Of a DNA stretch of 64,000 nt, positions 16,520 through 29,299 are shown in pieces. Source of the stretch: JAJZVS01 sp963708095 (GTDB lineage: Bacteria; Pseudomonadota; Alphaproteobacteria; Acetobacterales; Acetobacteraceae); assembly GCA_963708095.1 (NCBI GenBank), contig OY970182.1:4402001-4466000 (forward strand), in the 5' to 3' direction. The translations under genes and the position numbers were made by a program. Position 1 is the stretch's first letter. Every line of letters starts with the position of its first letter. The notes under the pieces are model-generated. The model was not told the DNA's origin and did no database searches. It worked only from the letters and a program-made list of their open reading frames with translations.

Positions 16520-16636
16520 TCCAGCCCGCGCGAAGGCTGCCCCGCGCCGGGCACATGGGATGTCGCCCCGGAGCGGGCGCCATGCGGGCCCATGCCGCGC
16601 TATATGATGTTCTCCCGCCCCAAGGACCTCGAGCGC

Positions 16637-17260
16637 ATGGCCCCGCCCACCAGCTTTTGGCTGATCCGACACGCGATCGTGAACGAGAATGCGCGCGCGG
16701 TTCTCTACGGCACGTCGGACGTGGACCTCTGTCCCACCAGCCTGCTGGAGCAGGCCCCAATGTACGCTGCCCTGGCGAGCCGCCTGCCGCGGCCGGCGCG
16801 CTGGGTGGTGACGCCGCTGTCGCGCACCCGGCGCACGGCGGAGGCGATCTTCGCCGCAGGGTATCCGCGTCAGGAGTTGATCGAGGAGCCCGACCTGATC
16901 GAGCAGCACCTGGGCGAATGGCAGGGCTTACCGCACGCCGAGCTGCCCGCCCGGCTCAGCCTGAAGCCGCACGCGTTCTGGCCTTTGGGCGGCCATGAGC
17001 GCCCGCCGGGCGGCGAGAGCATGGTGGAGGTCATTGCCCGCGCCGGCGCGGCGCTGGAAGCGCTGGCGGCCCGCTATCCGGGGGAGGCGGTGGTGGCGGT
17101 GAGCCACGGTGGCACCATCCGCGCGGCCGTGGCGCATGCGCTTGGGATCGGTCCGGACAACGCGCTGCATCTGGCCGTGCAGAACCTCTCGCTCACCCGG
17201 ATGGAGCGCCATCCGGATGGCTGGCGGGTGGTGTCGGTCAACGAACTCCCGGGATATTGA
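16637..17260 (+). CDS. histidine phosphatase family protein
   Basis: About 207 residues of the phosphoglycerate mutase/acid phosphatase superfamily. The N-terminal phospho-acceptor motif reads LIRHA (family RHG), the second Arg is in PLSRTRRTAEAIF, and the second catalytic His is in VVAVSHGGTIRAAV. The family includes cobalamin-pathway CobC and broad-specificity phosphatases; the substrate is not predictable. Start MAPPTSFWLIRHA is chosen for fit to the family, with AAGGA about 10 bases upstream; in-frame ATGs at 16592 and 16604 are alternatives. Confidence 0.82.
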   Translation: MAPPTSFWLIRHAIVNENARAVLYGTSDVDLCPTSLLEQAPMYAALASRLPRPARWVVTPLSRTRRTAEAIFAAGYPRQELIEEPDLIEQHLGEWQGLPHAELPARLSLKPHAFWPLGGHERPPGGESMVEVIARAGAALEALAARYPGEAVVAVSHGGTIRAAVAHALGIGPDNALHLAVQNLSLTRMERHPDGWRVVSVNELPGY

Positions 17261-17413
17261 GCCTTCGTCACTCGGGCCGACTCCGGATGGTGTGCTAGCG
17301 GGACGTCGCTGGTGCGAGCCGCCTTGCGGAACAGGGTGCGGTGCCGGTCCAGGATGCCTGACGTCGGTCCCGGCTCCGCCTGGTCCGGCCGCGGTATCGA
17401 ACAGGGGGTCTGC

Positions 17414-18307
17414 ATGAAGCGTATTCTGGCGGCTTTTGGGTTCGTCCTGCTGGTGCTTTCGCCGGGAGTCGCCCGCGCCCAGGGCGACGTGCAGGCCCTG
17501 GTCGATCGCTCCACCCTGGCGTTGCAGGGCATGATGGAACCCGGTGCGTCAGACCAGGCGCAGGCGATGCTGGAGCGGGCACGCGCGGTCCTGATCTGTC
17601 CGCGGGTGTTTGAGGCGGGATTCATCGTCGGTGGATCCGGCGGACAATGCGTCATGGCCGCGCGGGCCGCCAACGGCACATGGTCGTACCCGGCATTCTT
17701 CACCATCGGCAGTGCCAGCGTCGGGTTTCAGCTCGGGCTGAAGGACAGCGAACTGGTCCTGATGGTGATGACCAACCGCGGGCTGGACGCGCTGTTGTCG
17801 AGCCATTTCAAGTTCGGCGCCGACGCCTCGGCGGTGGTCGCCACCATCGGCGGCGGGGTGGAAGGGGCCACCACCACGGCGGTGGGCGCGGATATCGTCG
17901 CCTTCACCAAGTCCCGCGGGGTATTTGCGGGAGTGTCGTTGGGCGGCAGCGTGCTGAGCGCGAAGTCGGATTGGGATGCGGCGTATTACGGGCGGCCGGT
18001 GGATACCAGGGCGATCGTGCTGCAGATGGCGGCGAGCAATCCGGGGGCGGACCCTCTGCGGGCGCTGCTGACCCGCTACGGCAGCGCGCAGCCGACGCCC
18101 CCACCGGTGCAGCCAGGCGGGTATGCGAATCCACCGCCGGGATATCCGCCGCCTGGCTATCCGCCGCCGGGGCCCCAATCCCCCAGCTATAGCGGCCCGC
18201 CCGCTGGAGGCGTGCCGGTCTATGGGCAGCCCGGTGGCGGACAGCCGGGCTATCCGCCGCCGAGCGGCCCGATCGAGCAGCAATCCCTGCCGCCGCCCGG
18301 ACGCTAG
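17414..18307 (+). CDS. secreted SYLF-domain (Ysc84-like) lipid-binding protein
   Basis: A 297-residue protein with a clear signal peptide (MKRILAAFGFVLLVLSPGVARA, cut after ARA). The SYLF/Ysc84 domain (about residues 50-215) has AVLICPRVFEAGFIVGGSGG, SVGFQLGLKDSELVLMVM and AKSDWDAAYYGRP. The family binds lipids; bacterial members are periplasmic with unknown roles. The last 75 residues are a Pro/Gly/Tyr tail with repeats of the type PPGYPPPGY. Its TAG stop lies in the CTAG that was duplicated by the adjacent insertion sequence. Confidence 0.88.
   Translation: MKRILAAFGFVLLVLSPGVARAQGDVQALVDRSTLALQGMMEPGASDQAQAMLERARAVLICPRVFEAGFIVGGSGGQCVMAARAANGTWSYPAFFTIGSASVGFQLGLKDSELVLMVMTNRGLDALLSSHFKFGADASAVVATIGGGVEGATTTAVGADIVAFTKSRGVFAGVSLGGSVLSAKSDWDAAYYGRPVDTRAIVLQMAASNPGADPLRALLTRYGSAQPTPPPVQPGGYANPPPGYPPPGYPPPGPQSPSYSGPPAGGVPVYGQPGGGQPGYPPPSGPIEQQSLPPPGR
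18304..18307. repeat. CTAG target-site duplication, left copy
   Basis: CTAG immediately outside the left inverted repeat of the insertion sequence; the same four bases flank the right end at 19935-19938. The last three bases are the stop codon of the SYLF gene. Removing the element and one CTAG restores a continuous sequence. Confidence 0.8.
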
Positions 18308-19934
18308 CAGCCTGTCGGGGTGGGGTATCGGATCATTCGGTCGGGTGCAGGTGGCGATTGAGGAGGTTGGCGTCTGCTGGCGGGGCGTAGGGCGGTCACA
18401 TCGGTATTTTCGGCGTTCCTGAGCGGCACGATCGGGCCGTGGCGGTCGGCGGCGCCTTCGATCGTCCCCAACAGGGCCTGATCTGGCTCAGATCGTGCTC
18501 GCCAGGACGAACATCCGCTTCATGTTCCAGGCCATGGTCACGAGGTTCCACTCGCCGCGGACGTTGTCGAGGCCGCGCAGCAGGAACTGGCGGAACCCAA
18601 GCACCGACTTGATGATGCCGAACACCGGCTCGGGCGTCTGCTTGCGCAAGGCGTAGAGCCGCTTGCCCTCGCGGGTCTTGAGCCGATGCTCCATCGCCGC
18701 AAGCGGCGCGGGGTTCTGTGCCGGCGGCGGCGGCGCGGCAAAACGCTCGTCGAGCGATGGATGATGCGCTTCGCGCCCCATCGCGATCACCGGATCGATC
18801 CCCGCCGCGGCACAGGCGTTCACATTGCCCTCGCTGAAATATCCGTTGTCCGCAAGCAACGCGCCAACCTTGCCCAACGCAGCGGGCAGGTTGGCGATCT
18901 TGCCCAGCATCGGCTCCAACTGCTGCTTGTCGTTGGGCGCCTGCACCACATCGGCCGCGATCACCAGCAGGCTGCCCGCCGCCACCACCGCCTGCGCGTT
19001 GTAGCACTGCTCGAACCCGCCACCCGCCACCGGCATGATGCGCAATTCCTCGTCCGTCAGGTTGACCTGATCGGTGGGCAGCGGCCTGTCCGCCGGTGGC
19101 GCCGGTGGCCTGCCGCCGGGCTTGCGGCCCGTCGCCGCAGTCTTGGCTGCACGCGCCTTGAGCTTGGCTTCATACTCGGCCCGTTCGCGCGCATGGCGCT
19201 CCTTCGCCCGCGCCTCGATCGTGGCGCGGGCCCGGGCAATCGCCGCCAGACGCTGCTCGCGCCGCGCCAGTTCCTCAGGCACCCGCATCCCGTCCGGCAC
19301 GTCCGCCTGATCGGCCGCCTCGGCCTTCGCCATCAGATCGGCCACTTCGGCCTGCAACTGCGCCTCGATCTTGCCCGCGTGTTCATACGACAGCGCGCTG
19401 TGGCGGCTGGCGTTGGCGTGGATCTTGGTCCCGTCCAACGCCACCGTGCCCAGCTTCAGCACGCCCATCTCGCGGGCCACGCCCAGAACCTGAACGAACA
19501 GCGCCTCGATTTGCTTCAGAAAACGCCGCCGGAACGCGGCGATCGTGTCGTGATCAGGATGCTCGTTGGCGGCGATGAAGCGGAACGCCACCGAGTCATA
19601 GGTCGCCCGTTCCAGCTTGCGGCTCGAAAACACGCCGGTGGCGTAGCCATAGATGATGAGGCCGAGCAGGAGTTGGGGGTGGTAGGACGCCTCCCCCGAT
19701 CCACGGTAGCTGCCGGTCATCGCCCGCACATCGAGGCCATCGACCACCTCCACCACGAACCGGGCCAGATGCCGCTGTGGCAGCCACTCGTCCACCGACG
19801 GCGGCATCAGAAAGCCAGTGTCGCGGTCGATCAGGCGGAAGTTGCTCATCGGGTCGACGTCCGGGCAGGGAAAGCACGAAGCGATGCCCCGAGGCTAACA
19901 CCCGCCGCCGCGTCGCGTTAAGTCCGACAGGCTG
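18308..19934 (-). mobile_element. complete IS1182-family insertion sequence
   Basis: A 1627-bp element bounded by an 11-bp perfect inverted repeat: CAGCCTGTCGG at 18308-18318 and CCGACAGGCTG at 19924-19934. It is flanked by a CTAG direct repeat on each side. It holds one intact transposase gene on the minus strand, with about 180 noncoding bases between that gene's end and the left repeat. IS1182 elements are known to favour short palindromic targets, which fits CTAG. Frame, ends and duplication are all intact, so it may be active or recently arrived. Confidence 0.88.
18488..19849 (-). CDS. IS1182-family transposase
   Basis: A 453-residue DDE transposase. The N-terminal DUF772-like domain (about residues 1-120) contains SYHPQLLLGLIIYGYATGVFSSR and HPDHDTIAAFRRRF. 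The catalytic region starts with VALDGTKIHANASRHSALSY. A charged coiled-coil insert of about 100 residues follows, then YNAQAVVAAG, LLADNGYFSEGN and the C-terminal motif EPVFGIIKSVLGFRQFLLRG with the catalytic Glu. Length and motifs are complete, with no frameshift. Confidence 0.92.
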   Translation of the reverse strand: MSNFRLIDRDTGFLMPPSVDEWLPQRHLARFVVEVVDGLDVRAMTGSYRGSGEASYHPQLLLGLIIYGYATGVFSSRKLERATYDSVAFRFIAANEHPDHDTIAAFRRRFLKQIEALFVQVLGVAREMGVLKLGTVALDGTKIHANASRHSALSYEHAGKIEAQLQAEVADLMAKAEAADQADVPDGMRVPEELARREQRLAAIARARATIEARAKERHARERAEYEAKLKARAAKTAATGRKPGGRPPAPPADRPLPTDQVNLTDEELRIMPVAGGGFEQCYNAQAVVAAGSLLVIAADVVQAPNDKQQLEPMLGKIANLPAALGKVGALLADNGYFSEGNVNACAAAGIDPVIAMGREAHHPSLDERFAAPPPPAQNPAPLAAMEHRLKTREGKRLYALRKQTPEPVFGIIKSVLGFRQFLLRGLDNVRGEWNLVTMAWNMKRMFVLASTI

Positions 19935-19938
19935 CTAG
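19935..19938. repeat. CTAG target-site duplication, right copy
   Basis: CTAG directly after the right inverted repeat of the insertion sequence, matching the left copy at 18304-18307. Confidence 0.8.
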
Positions 19939-19984
19939 ACCAGCCTTCCGTCGCCATCGGGGGCGGGGTAGGGTTGGCGCCGCC

Positions 19985-20470
19985 ATGCCTGCACCCGCGC
20001 CATTCTGGAAGACCAAGAGCCTGGACGAGATGTCCAAGGCGGAGTGGGAGTCGCTGTGCGACGGCTGCGGCCGGTGCTGCCTGCACAAACTCCGCGATGC
20101 GGAGACGGATGCGCTGTCCTTCACCACGGTGGCCTGCCACCTTCTGGACCTGCATACCTGTCAATGCGGCGACTATTCCCACCGCCAGCGTCGCGTGCCG
20201 GATTGCGTGACCCTGACGCCGGCGGAGGTTCGCCAGGTCGACTGGCTGCCACCGTCCTGCGCTTATCGGCGTCTCGGCGAAGGCAAGGATCTGGCGTGGT
20301 GGCACCCGCTGGTCTCGGGCGATCCCGAGACCGTCCATCAGGCGGGCGTCTCGGTGCGCGGGCGGGTGGTCAGCGAGCGGCAGGCGGGACCATTGGAACA
20401 TCACCTCGCCGAATGGCCCGGGCGGATGCCGCGGGCGCGGCGAACGGAGCAAGGGAGTAACGAAGCATGA
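19985..20470 (+). CDS. YcgN/UPF0260 family cysteine-cluster protein
   Basis: A 161-residue protein of the UPF0260 (YcgN, YkgJ-like) family. Typical features are FWKTKSLDEMSKAEWESLCDGCGRCCLHKL near the N-terminus, CQCGDYSHRQRRVPDCV in the middle, and DWLPPSCAYRRL; the Cys clusters suggest metal binding. The biochemical role of the family is unknown. Its TGA overlaps the ATG of the next gene (ATGA), so it is likely co-translated with the lyase downstream. Confidence 0.9.
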   Translation: MPAPAPFWKTKSLDEMSKAEWESLCDGCGRCCLHKLRDAETDALSFTTVACHLLDLHTCQCGDYSHRQRRVPDCVTLTPAEVRQVDWLPPSCAYRRLGEGKDLAWWHPLVSGDPETVHQAGVSVRGRVVSERQAGPLEHHLAEWPGRMPRARRTEQGSNEA

Positions 20471-21384
20471 AGACTGCGCTGTTCGGGGGCGTCAATGCCG
20501 CCGTGCTGACCGCGATGAACGAGGATTTGTCGGTCGATCTTGACCGCATGGCGGCGCACAGCCGCTGGCTGCTCGCGCATGGTTGCAACAACCTGGCGAT
20601 CCTCGGCACGACCGGGGAAGCGAACAGCCTTGGGATCAGCGAGCGGATCGACGTGATGGAGGGGCTCGTGGCGCGCGGCATCCCGGCCGGCAAGCTGCTG
20701 CCCGGCACCGGCACGACGGCGATCACCGATACCGTGCTGCTGACCCGCCGCGCCGCCGAGCTTGGCTGCCGCGGGGCACTGCTGCTGCCGCCATTCTACT
20801 ACAAGAACCCGTCCGACGACGGGCTGTTCGCCTATTTCTCCGAGGTGATCCAGCGTACCGGCGGCGATATCAAGATCTACCTGTATCATTTCCCGCAGCA
20901 GGCGGTGATCGGCTTCGGGGTGGCGCTGATCGGGCGGCTGCTCGCCGCGTTCCCCGGGGTGGTGAAGGGGATCAAGGACAGCAGCGGCGATTTCGCCAAC
21001 AGCCGCGCCTATGCCGACCATTTCGCGAAGGACGGGTTCGAGGTCTATGCCGGCGACGACAGCCTGCTGCGCCCGATGCTCGAAGTGGGCGGCGCCGGCT
21101 GCATCACTGCTGCGGCCAACGTGAACTGCGCGGTGGGTGCGGCGGTGTACGCAAACTGGGCGAGCCCGGCGGGGGCGGAGGCGCAGGTGGCGCTGACCGC
21201 GACCCGCAAGGCGGTAACCTCGGTGCCGCTGATCCCCGGGCTCAAGTCGCTGGTCGCACGCAACACCGGTGATCCGCGCTGGACGAATATCCGCCCGCCG
21301 CATCTGAAGCTGACCGCGGCGCAGGAGGCCGCCCTGTTCGCAGCGTTCGACGCGAGCGGCGTGCGGCTGGCGCGCGCGGCGTAA
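20467..21384 (+). CDS. dihydrodipicolinate synthase family lyase/aldolase
   Basis: A 305-residue class I aldolase of the DapA/NanA superfamily. Seen: the ILGTTGEANSL loop, the catalytic Tyr in YLYHFPQQ and the Schiff-base Lys in VVKGIKDSSGD. Residue choice around the pocket looks less like true DapA than like keto-acid aldolases (KDG/KDGal or sialic-acid type), so the substrate is left open. It overlaps the UPF0260 gene at its start and the epimerase gene at its stop (TAATG), making a tight three-gene unit. Confidence 0.85.
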   Translation: MKTALFGGVNAAVLTAMNEDLSVDLDRMAAHSRWLLAHGCNNLAILGTTGEANSLGISERIDVMEGLVARGIPAGKLLPGTGTTAITDTVLLTRRAAELGCRGALLLPPFYYKNPSDDGLFAYFSEVIQRTGGDIKIYLYHFPQQAVIGFGVALIGRLLAAFPGVVKGIKDSSGDFANSRAYADHFAKDGFEVYAGDDSLLRPMLEVGGAGCITAAANVNCAVGAAVYANWASPAGAEAQVALTATRKAVTSVPLIPGLKSLVARNTGDPRWTNIRPPHLKLTAAQEAALFAAFDASGVRLARAA

Positions 21385-22382
21385 TGCCGCCGGTCCTGCT
21401 GACCGGCGCCGCGGGGTTCATCGGCTATCACGTTGCCGAAGCGCTGATCGCCCGTGGGGAACGGGTGATCGGTCTCGATTGCGTGAACGATTACTACGAC
21501 GTGCGGTTGAAGGAGGCGCGGCTGGCCCGGCTGGCGCGCCACCCCGGCTTCGCCTTCCACCGGCTGGACGTGTCCGATCGCGCCGGGATGGCGGCGCTGG
21601 CGGCGGCCGAGCCTTTGGTCGAGGTGGTGGTGCATCTGGCGGCGCAGGCCGGAGTGCGGCACTCGCTGGTCGATCCTTATGCCTATGTGCAGTCGAACGT
21701 GATGGGCCACCTGGTGGTGCAGGAGACCGCGCGCCGGCTGCCGCGGCTGCGGCATCTGGTCTACGCGAGTTCCTCGTCGGTGTACGGTGCCAACCGGAGC
21801 TTGCCGTTCGCCGAGGTCGATCGGGTAGACACGCCGTTGTCGGTCTATGCGGCGACCAAGCGGGCGGACGAGCTGCTGGCCTATGCCTACGCGCATCTGT
21901 ACGCGCTGCCGCAGACCGGCCTGCGGTTCTTCACCGTGTACGGCCCCTGGGGGCGGCCGGACATGGCGTATTACAGCTTCGCCCGGGCCATCGTGGCGGG
22001 GGAGCCCATCACCCTGTACGACGGTGGGCGGTTGCGGCGTGACTTCACCTATGTCGACGACATCGTGGCTGGGGTGCTGGGCTGCCTCGACAAGCCGCCG
22101 GAGGGTCTGGCGCCGGCGCGGGTGCTGAATATCGGCAACCACCGGAGCGAAGCGGTGAGCACCCTTGTGGCGTTGCTGGAGCAGGGGTTGGGCCGGCGGG
22201 CGGTGATCCGCGATGCGCCGCGGCCGGAGGCGGATGTGGAAGAGACGTTTGCCGCGGTGGACGCGATCGGGGCGCTGAGCGGCTTTGCGCCGCGGGTTTC
22301 GCTGGCCGAGGGGATCGGGCGGTTCGTGGCGTGGTTCCGGGAATTTCACGCAAGCGACGCGGTAGGCGAAAAAGTGGGTTGA
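21384..22382 (+). CDS. NAD-dependent sugar epimerase (UDP-glucuronate 4-epimerase-like)
   Basis: A 332-residue extended short-chain dehydrogenase. The Rossmann motif TGAAGFIG is at residues 6-13, followed by GLDCVNDYYDVRLKEARL, as in CapI/LpsL-type UDP-glucuronate epimerases. The catalytic SSVYG and YAATK motifs are present, and YGPWGRPDMAYYSF lines the substrate pocket. It likely supplies a nucleotide sugar for surface polysaccharide. The ATG overlaps the stop of the lyase gene, and its own stop overlaps the -35 box of the rRNA operon promoter. Confidence 0.88.
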   Translation: MPPVLLTGAAGFIGYHVAEALIARGERVIGLDCVNDYYDVRLKEARLARLARHPGFAFHRLDVSDRAGMAALAAAEPLVEVVVHLAAQAGVRHSLVDPYAYVQSNVMGHLVVQETARRLPRLRHLVYASSSSVYGANRSLPFAEVDRVDTPLSVYAATKRADELLAYAYAHLYALPQTGLRFFTVYGPWGRPDMAYYSFARAIVAGEPITLYDGGRLRRDFTYVDDIVAGVLGCLDKPPEGLAPARVLNIGNHRSEAVSTLVALLEQGLGRRAVIRDAPRPEADVEETFAAVDAIGALSGFAPRVSLAEGIGRFVAWFREFHASDAVGEKVG

Positions 22383-22407
22383 CCGCTTCGGCGGGGGGGC
22401 CTAGACA
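22379..22407 (+). promoter_or_regulatory. rRNA operon promoter (sigma70-type)
   Basis: TTGACC (22379-22384), a 17-base spacer, then TAGACA (22402-22407), with the next bases suitable for initiation near 22414. This is a good housekeeping promoter of the kind found ahead of alphaproteobacterial rRNA operons. The -35 box overlaps the epimerase stop codon TGA at 22380-22382. Transcription was not measured. Confidence 0.65.
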
Positions 22408-22866
22408 ACGGCCTCCCGCGGCGGCGAGGCTCTTGCAATTGCCCGGCGGTGAGGTTATCTTTGTCGGTCTGCACCGAGGCTGGTGCTCTCGCAGAGCAAG
22501 TCGGGTTGTGGCCCTGCCGGTGGCGGGGGCGCTGTCGCCTTCTCTGGGTTCTTTGAAATTTGCATAGGCTAGGAAGGGATACGTTGGCGGCGCCCTATGG
22601 GGTGTTGGGCCTGAGAGATTGGGTTTGGCATCTGGTTGGTAGCTTTTCTGGTGGGTATCTGGGTTATTTTTGTGGCCTGGTGCTTTATTGGTTGGTTATT
22701 TGGGGTGTTTCGTGGCGTATCTTTTTGATGCGTTTACGTACGCTTTGAATGACATGTTCTGATCCTTTGTTTCGATGAGGGATTGGGTCTGACTGATGAG
22801 TTCCGGGTCTTGTTTGTTATGTGCGTTCTCTGGTGGCTTTAGGGTTTACTGGGGAGTGTGCGTGAT
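22408..22866 (+). other. rRNA operon leader region
   Basis: About 460 bases between the promoter and 16S without a credible protein. The second half (about 22540-22860) is strikingly T/G-rich compared with the flanking genes, as expected for a leader that pairs with sequence after 16S for RNase III processing. A boxA-like element lies at 22549-22560. The 62-codon open frame here (22560-22748) has no visible ribosome-binding site and is not called. Confidence 0.6.
22549..22560 (+). promoter_or_regulatory. boxA-like antitermination site in the rrn leader
   Basis: TTCTTTGAAATT resembles the boxA core (E. coli TGCTCTTTAACA) where NusB-S10 loads to prevent Rho termination of rRNA transcripts. Its place in the leader fits. 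A second boxA-like site lies before 23S. Confidence 0.5.
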
Positions 22867-24376
<1,510 letters not shown>

Positions 24377-24545
24377 AAGGAAGCGTCCTGAGCTTGCTTC
24401 GGCGGTTTGGGAGGCTCCGAAAAGTCCTCTGGCGGATGCCGGGGGCGTGCCCTGACTTTCTGGTTTGGCTGCCGGTCGGCGCCGCCAGCGTATCCCTTCC
24501 CCGCGGTAGCGTGATCGGTGGTCCTTGTGGGCTGGCGGTCAACGG

Positions 24546-24622
<77 letters not shown>

Positions 24623-24652
24623 TTCAGGTATCGGGTGATGGTCCACCGGTCT

Positions 24653-24728
24653 GGGGACGTAGCTCAGCTGGGAGAGCACCTGCTTTGCAAGCAGGGGGTC
24701 GTCGGTTCGAACCCGATCGTCTCCACCA
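24653..24728 (+). tRNA. tRNA-Ala (TGC)
   Basis: A 76-base cloverleaf 30 bases after tRNA-Ile. The acceptor stem GGGGACG pairs with CGTCTCC (one G-T pair), the anticodon loop is CTTTGCAAG (TGC), the T arm has GGTTCGAACCC, and CCA is encoded. Ile-Ala spacer tRNAs are the usual alphaproteobacterial pair. Confidence 0.98.
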
Positions 24729-25125
24729 TCGGGTGGGGTTGGTTTTGGGGCTATCGCGGAGAAGAGTGAGGGTTTCGGGTCTGTCTGGTTCCGATCGCCG
24801 TTGGGCGGGGGGATTGGTCGGGCCTGGGAGTGCGTCCCCGGGTTCGGGGCGCGTGTTTTGTTCTTTGTCAGGGTAAATCAGGTTCTGGTACGTCTCTGGG
24901 CGTGCCTGGTTGCGATGTCTGACCGGTGGGTTGGGCGTGGCCGAGCGATCGGCTGTGTCTGGCCGCCAGCAACCGGGTTCATGTTCAGGGGCGTGAGTGT
25001 TGTGTGCTGAGCGAGAGGCTGCATGGGCGGGATCGTCCGCGGGGCCACGGATCGGTTGATCGGTGGTGATCTGGGGATGGTTCCTGTGCATGGAGTGAGG
25101 TCCCTGCGAGGGGGCCTTGAGTGTT
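24729..25125 (+). other. 16S-23S spacer, second part
   Basis: About 400 bases between tRNA-Ala and 23S with no gene. It is G/T-rich on the + strand and carries a boxA-like site at 24859-24870. The stretch just before 23S (TCTCGAGC) can pair with the end of 23S (GGCTCGAT) to start the processing stem. Confidence 0.6.
24859..24870 (+). promoter_or_regulatory. boxA-like site ahead of 23S
   Basis: TGTTCTTTGTCA matches the E. coli boxA TGCTCTTTAACA at 9 of 12 positions. In E. coli boxA copies occur both in the leader and in the 16S-23S spacer, and this one has the matching place. Confidence 0.55.
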
Positions 25126-27885
<2,760 letters not shown>

Positions 27886-28017
27886 CCATCGGTCAAACCC
27901 ACCGATCACACGATCGGTGTGCAGACCCTCCATGCACAGAAATCATCCCCAGCCCCCGCCGCACATAACACCCCACCAGAACCTGCCACCCCGACCCCTC
28001 ATAGGGATGGGCTGGAT

Positions 28018-28135
28018 GACCTGGTGGCCATGGCGGGGAGACCGCACCCGATCCCATCCCGAACTCGGCCGTGAAAACCCCCAGCGCCCATGGTACTGCG
28101 GCTCAAGCCGCGGGAGAGTAGGTCGCCGCCAGGTC
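28018..28135 (+). rRNA. rrf: 5S ribosomal RNA
   Basis: A 118-base 5S with terminal stem GACCTGGTGG / CCGCCAGGTC, the loop sequence CCGATCCCATCCCGAACTCGG, and GAGAGTAGGTCGCCGCC near the end. It lies 132 bases after 23S. Confidence 0.96.
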
Positions 28136-28165
28136 TTCCAACCCATCCCCCCATACCACCACCAA

Positions 28166-28242
<77 letters not shown>

Positions 28243-28783
28243 CTTTCGTTATGGTTCGCTTATCGTCCCAGTTTAGCCACCGGAGCGGGTTACGCGGTGT
28301 TTGCGCCCTCTCCGCTCCGCGTATGGCAGACATATTGCATATCCTCAGCTCGGGCCGCAGTGGCGCTTGTCAGCGCCCCGGCCGCGGAGATGACCGAACT
28401 GGTCAGCCAGCTGGGCTTCCCTCATGTCTGCCAAGAATGCGCCATCAAGAGTGTCGCGGATGCGGTCATGCCGGATACGGGTCTCGTCTGTCCACATTGG
28501 GCACCTCGCGAATCGGCCCCATACATCGGGTCACAGACGATTCGAGCCAGTCAACCCCCCTGCAGCCAGACGATTCTAAAGACCCAATTTGTTCCCGGAC
28601 GGACACTGAGGTTATCGCGGTGGCGCTGCGCCGCGTGAGCTGCCGCGACCGAGCGGAAATACCGGAACACGCCGGTCGGCCGGCATTGGCCCACCGCCCG
28701 AGCGCACTCCGCCGCAGGGACTCGTGCCCGCTGCCCACCATCCTATGCTACACACTCACCCACTCCAGCCCCCGATTCGCCAG
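28243..28783 (+). other. unassigned 540-bp stretch after the rRNA operon
   Basis: No recognisable gene. An 8-bp inverted repeat, CGGAGCGG (28281-28288) with CCGCTCCG (28312-28319), could belong to an rrn terminator but lacks a T run. A 113-codon open frame (28297-28638) contains CQEC and CPHW in a zinc-ribbon-like spacing but resembles no family I know and has no clear ribosome-binding site. The stretch ends directly at ruvC. Confidence 0.5.
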
Positions 28784-29299
28784 ATGCTCACCCTCCTCGG
28801 CCTCGACCCCGGCCTCAGCATCACCGGCTGGGGGCTCATCGCCGTGGACGGCAACCGCCTGCGCCATGTCGCCGACGGCATTATCGCCACCGACGCCGCC
28901 ACCCCGGTCCCTGCCCGCCTGCGTCTCCTGCACGACGCGCTCGCCGCGCTGATCGCCAAACACCACCCGGACGAAGCGGCGGTGGAGGAGACCTATGTCA
29001 ACCGCAACGGCGCCGCCACGCTCAAGCTCGGTTACGCCCGTGGGATCGCGCTGCTGGCCCCGGCGCTCGCCGGCATTCCGGTCGCCGAATACGGCGCCAA
29101 AACCGTCAAGCGCGCCGTTGTCGGCACCGGCGGCGCCGCCAAGGAACAAGTGCAGATGATGGTCCGCCGCCTGCTCCCCGGCGCCACCGTCCGCCGCGCC
29201 GATGCCGCCGACGCACTCGCGGTCGCAATCTGCCACGCCCACCACCGTGCCAGCCGCCAGGCCTGGGCCGAGCGCGAACACCCGGTCCCCGCCGCATGA
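28784..29299 (+). CDS. ruvC: crossover junction endodeoxyribonuclease RuvC
   Basis: A 171-residue Holliday junction resolvase. The acidic active site is visible: Asp in GLDPGLSITGWG near the N-terminus, Glu in AAVEETYVNRN, and the C-terminal DAADALAVAICHAHH. ATG 28784 (MLTLLGLDPG) fits the family; the longer frame from 28724 adds a His/Pro-rich leader that is not conserved. Its TGA overlaps the ruvA ATG. It cleaves junctions branch-migrated by RuvAB. Confidence 0.96.
   Translation: MLTLLGLDPGLSITGWGLIAVDGNRLRHVADGIIATDAATPVPARLRLLHDALAALIAKHHPDEAAVEETYVNRNGAATLKLGYARGIALLAPALAGIPVAEYGAKTVKRAVVGTGGAAKEQVQMMVRRLLPGATVRRADAADALAVAICHAHHRASRQAWAEREHPVPAA

Noticed and set aside
22560..22748. A 62-codon hydrophobic frame in the rRNA leader
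   Set aside because: It lies in a T/G-rich RNA leader after the rrn promoter and has no ribosome-binding site. The apparent hydrophobicity comes from T-rich codons.
28251..28952. A 233-codon frame running from after tRNA-fMet into ruvC
   Set aside because: Its second half is ruvC in a wrong frame, and the first half has no family likeness or ribosome-binding site.
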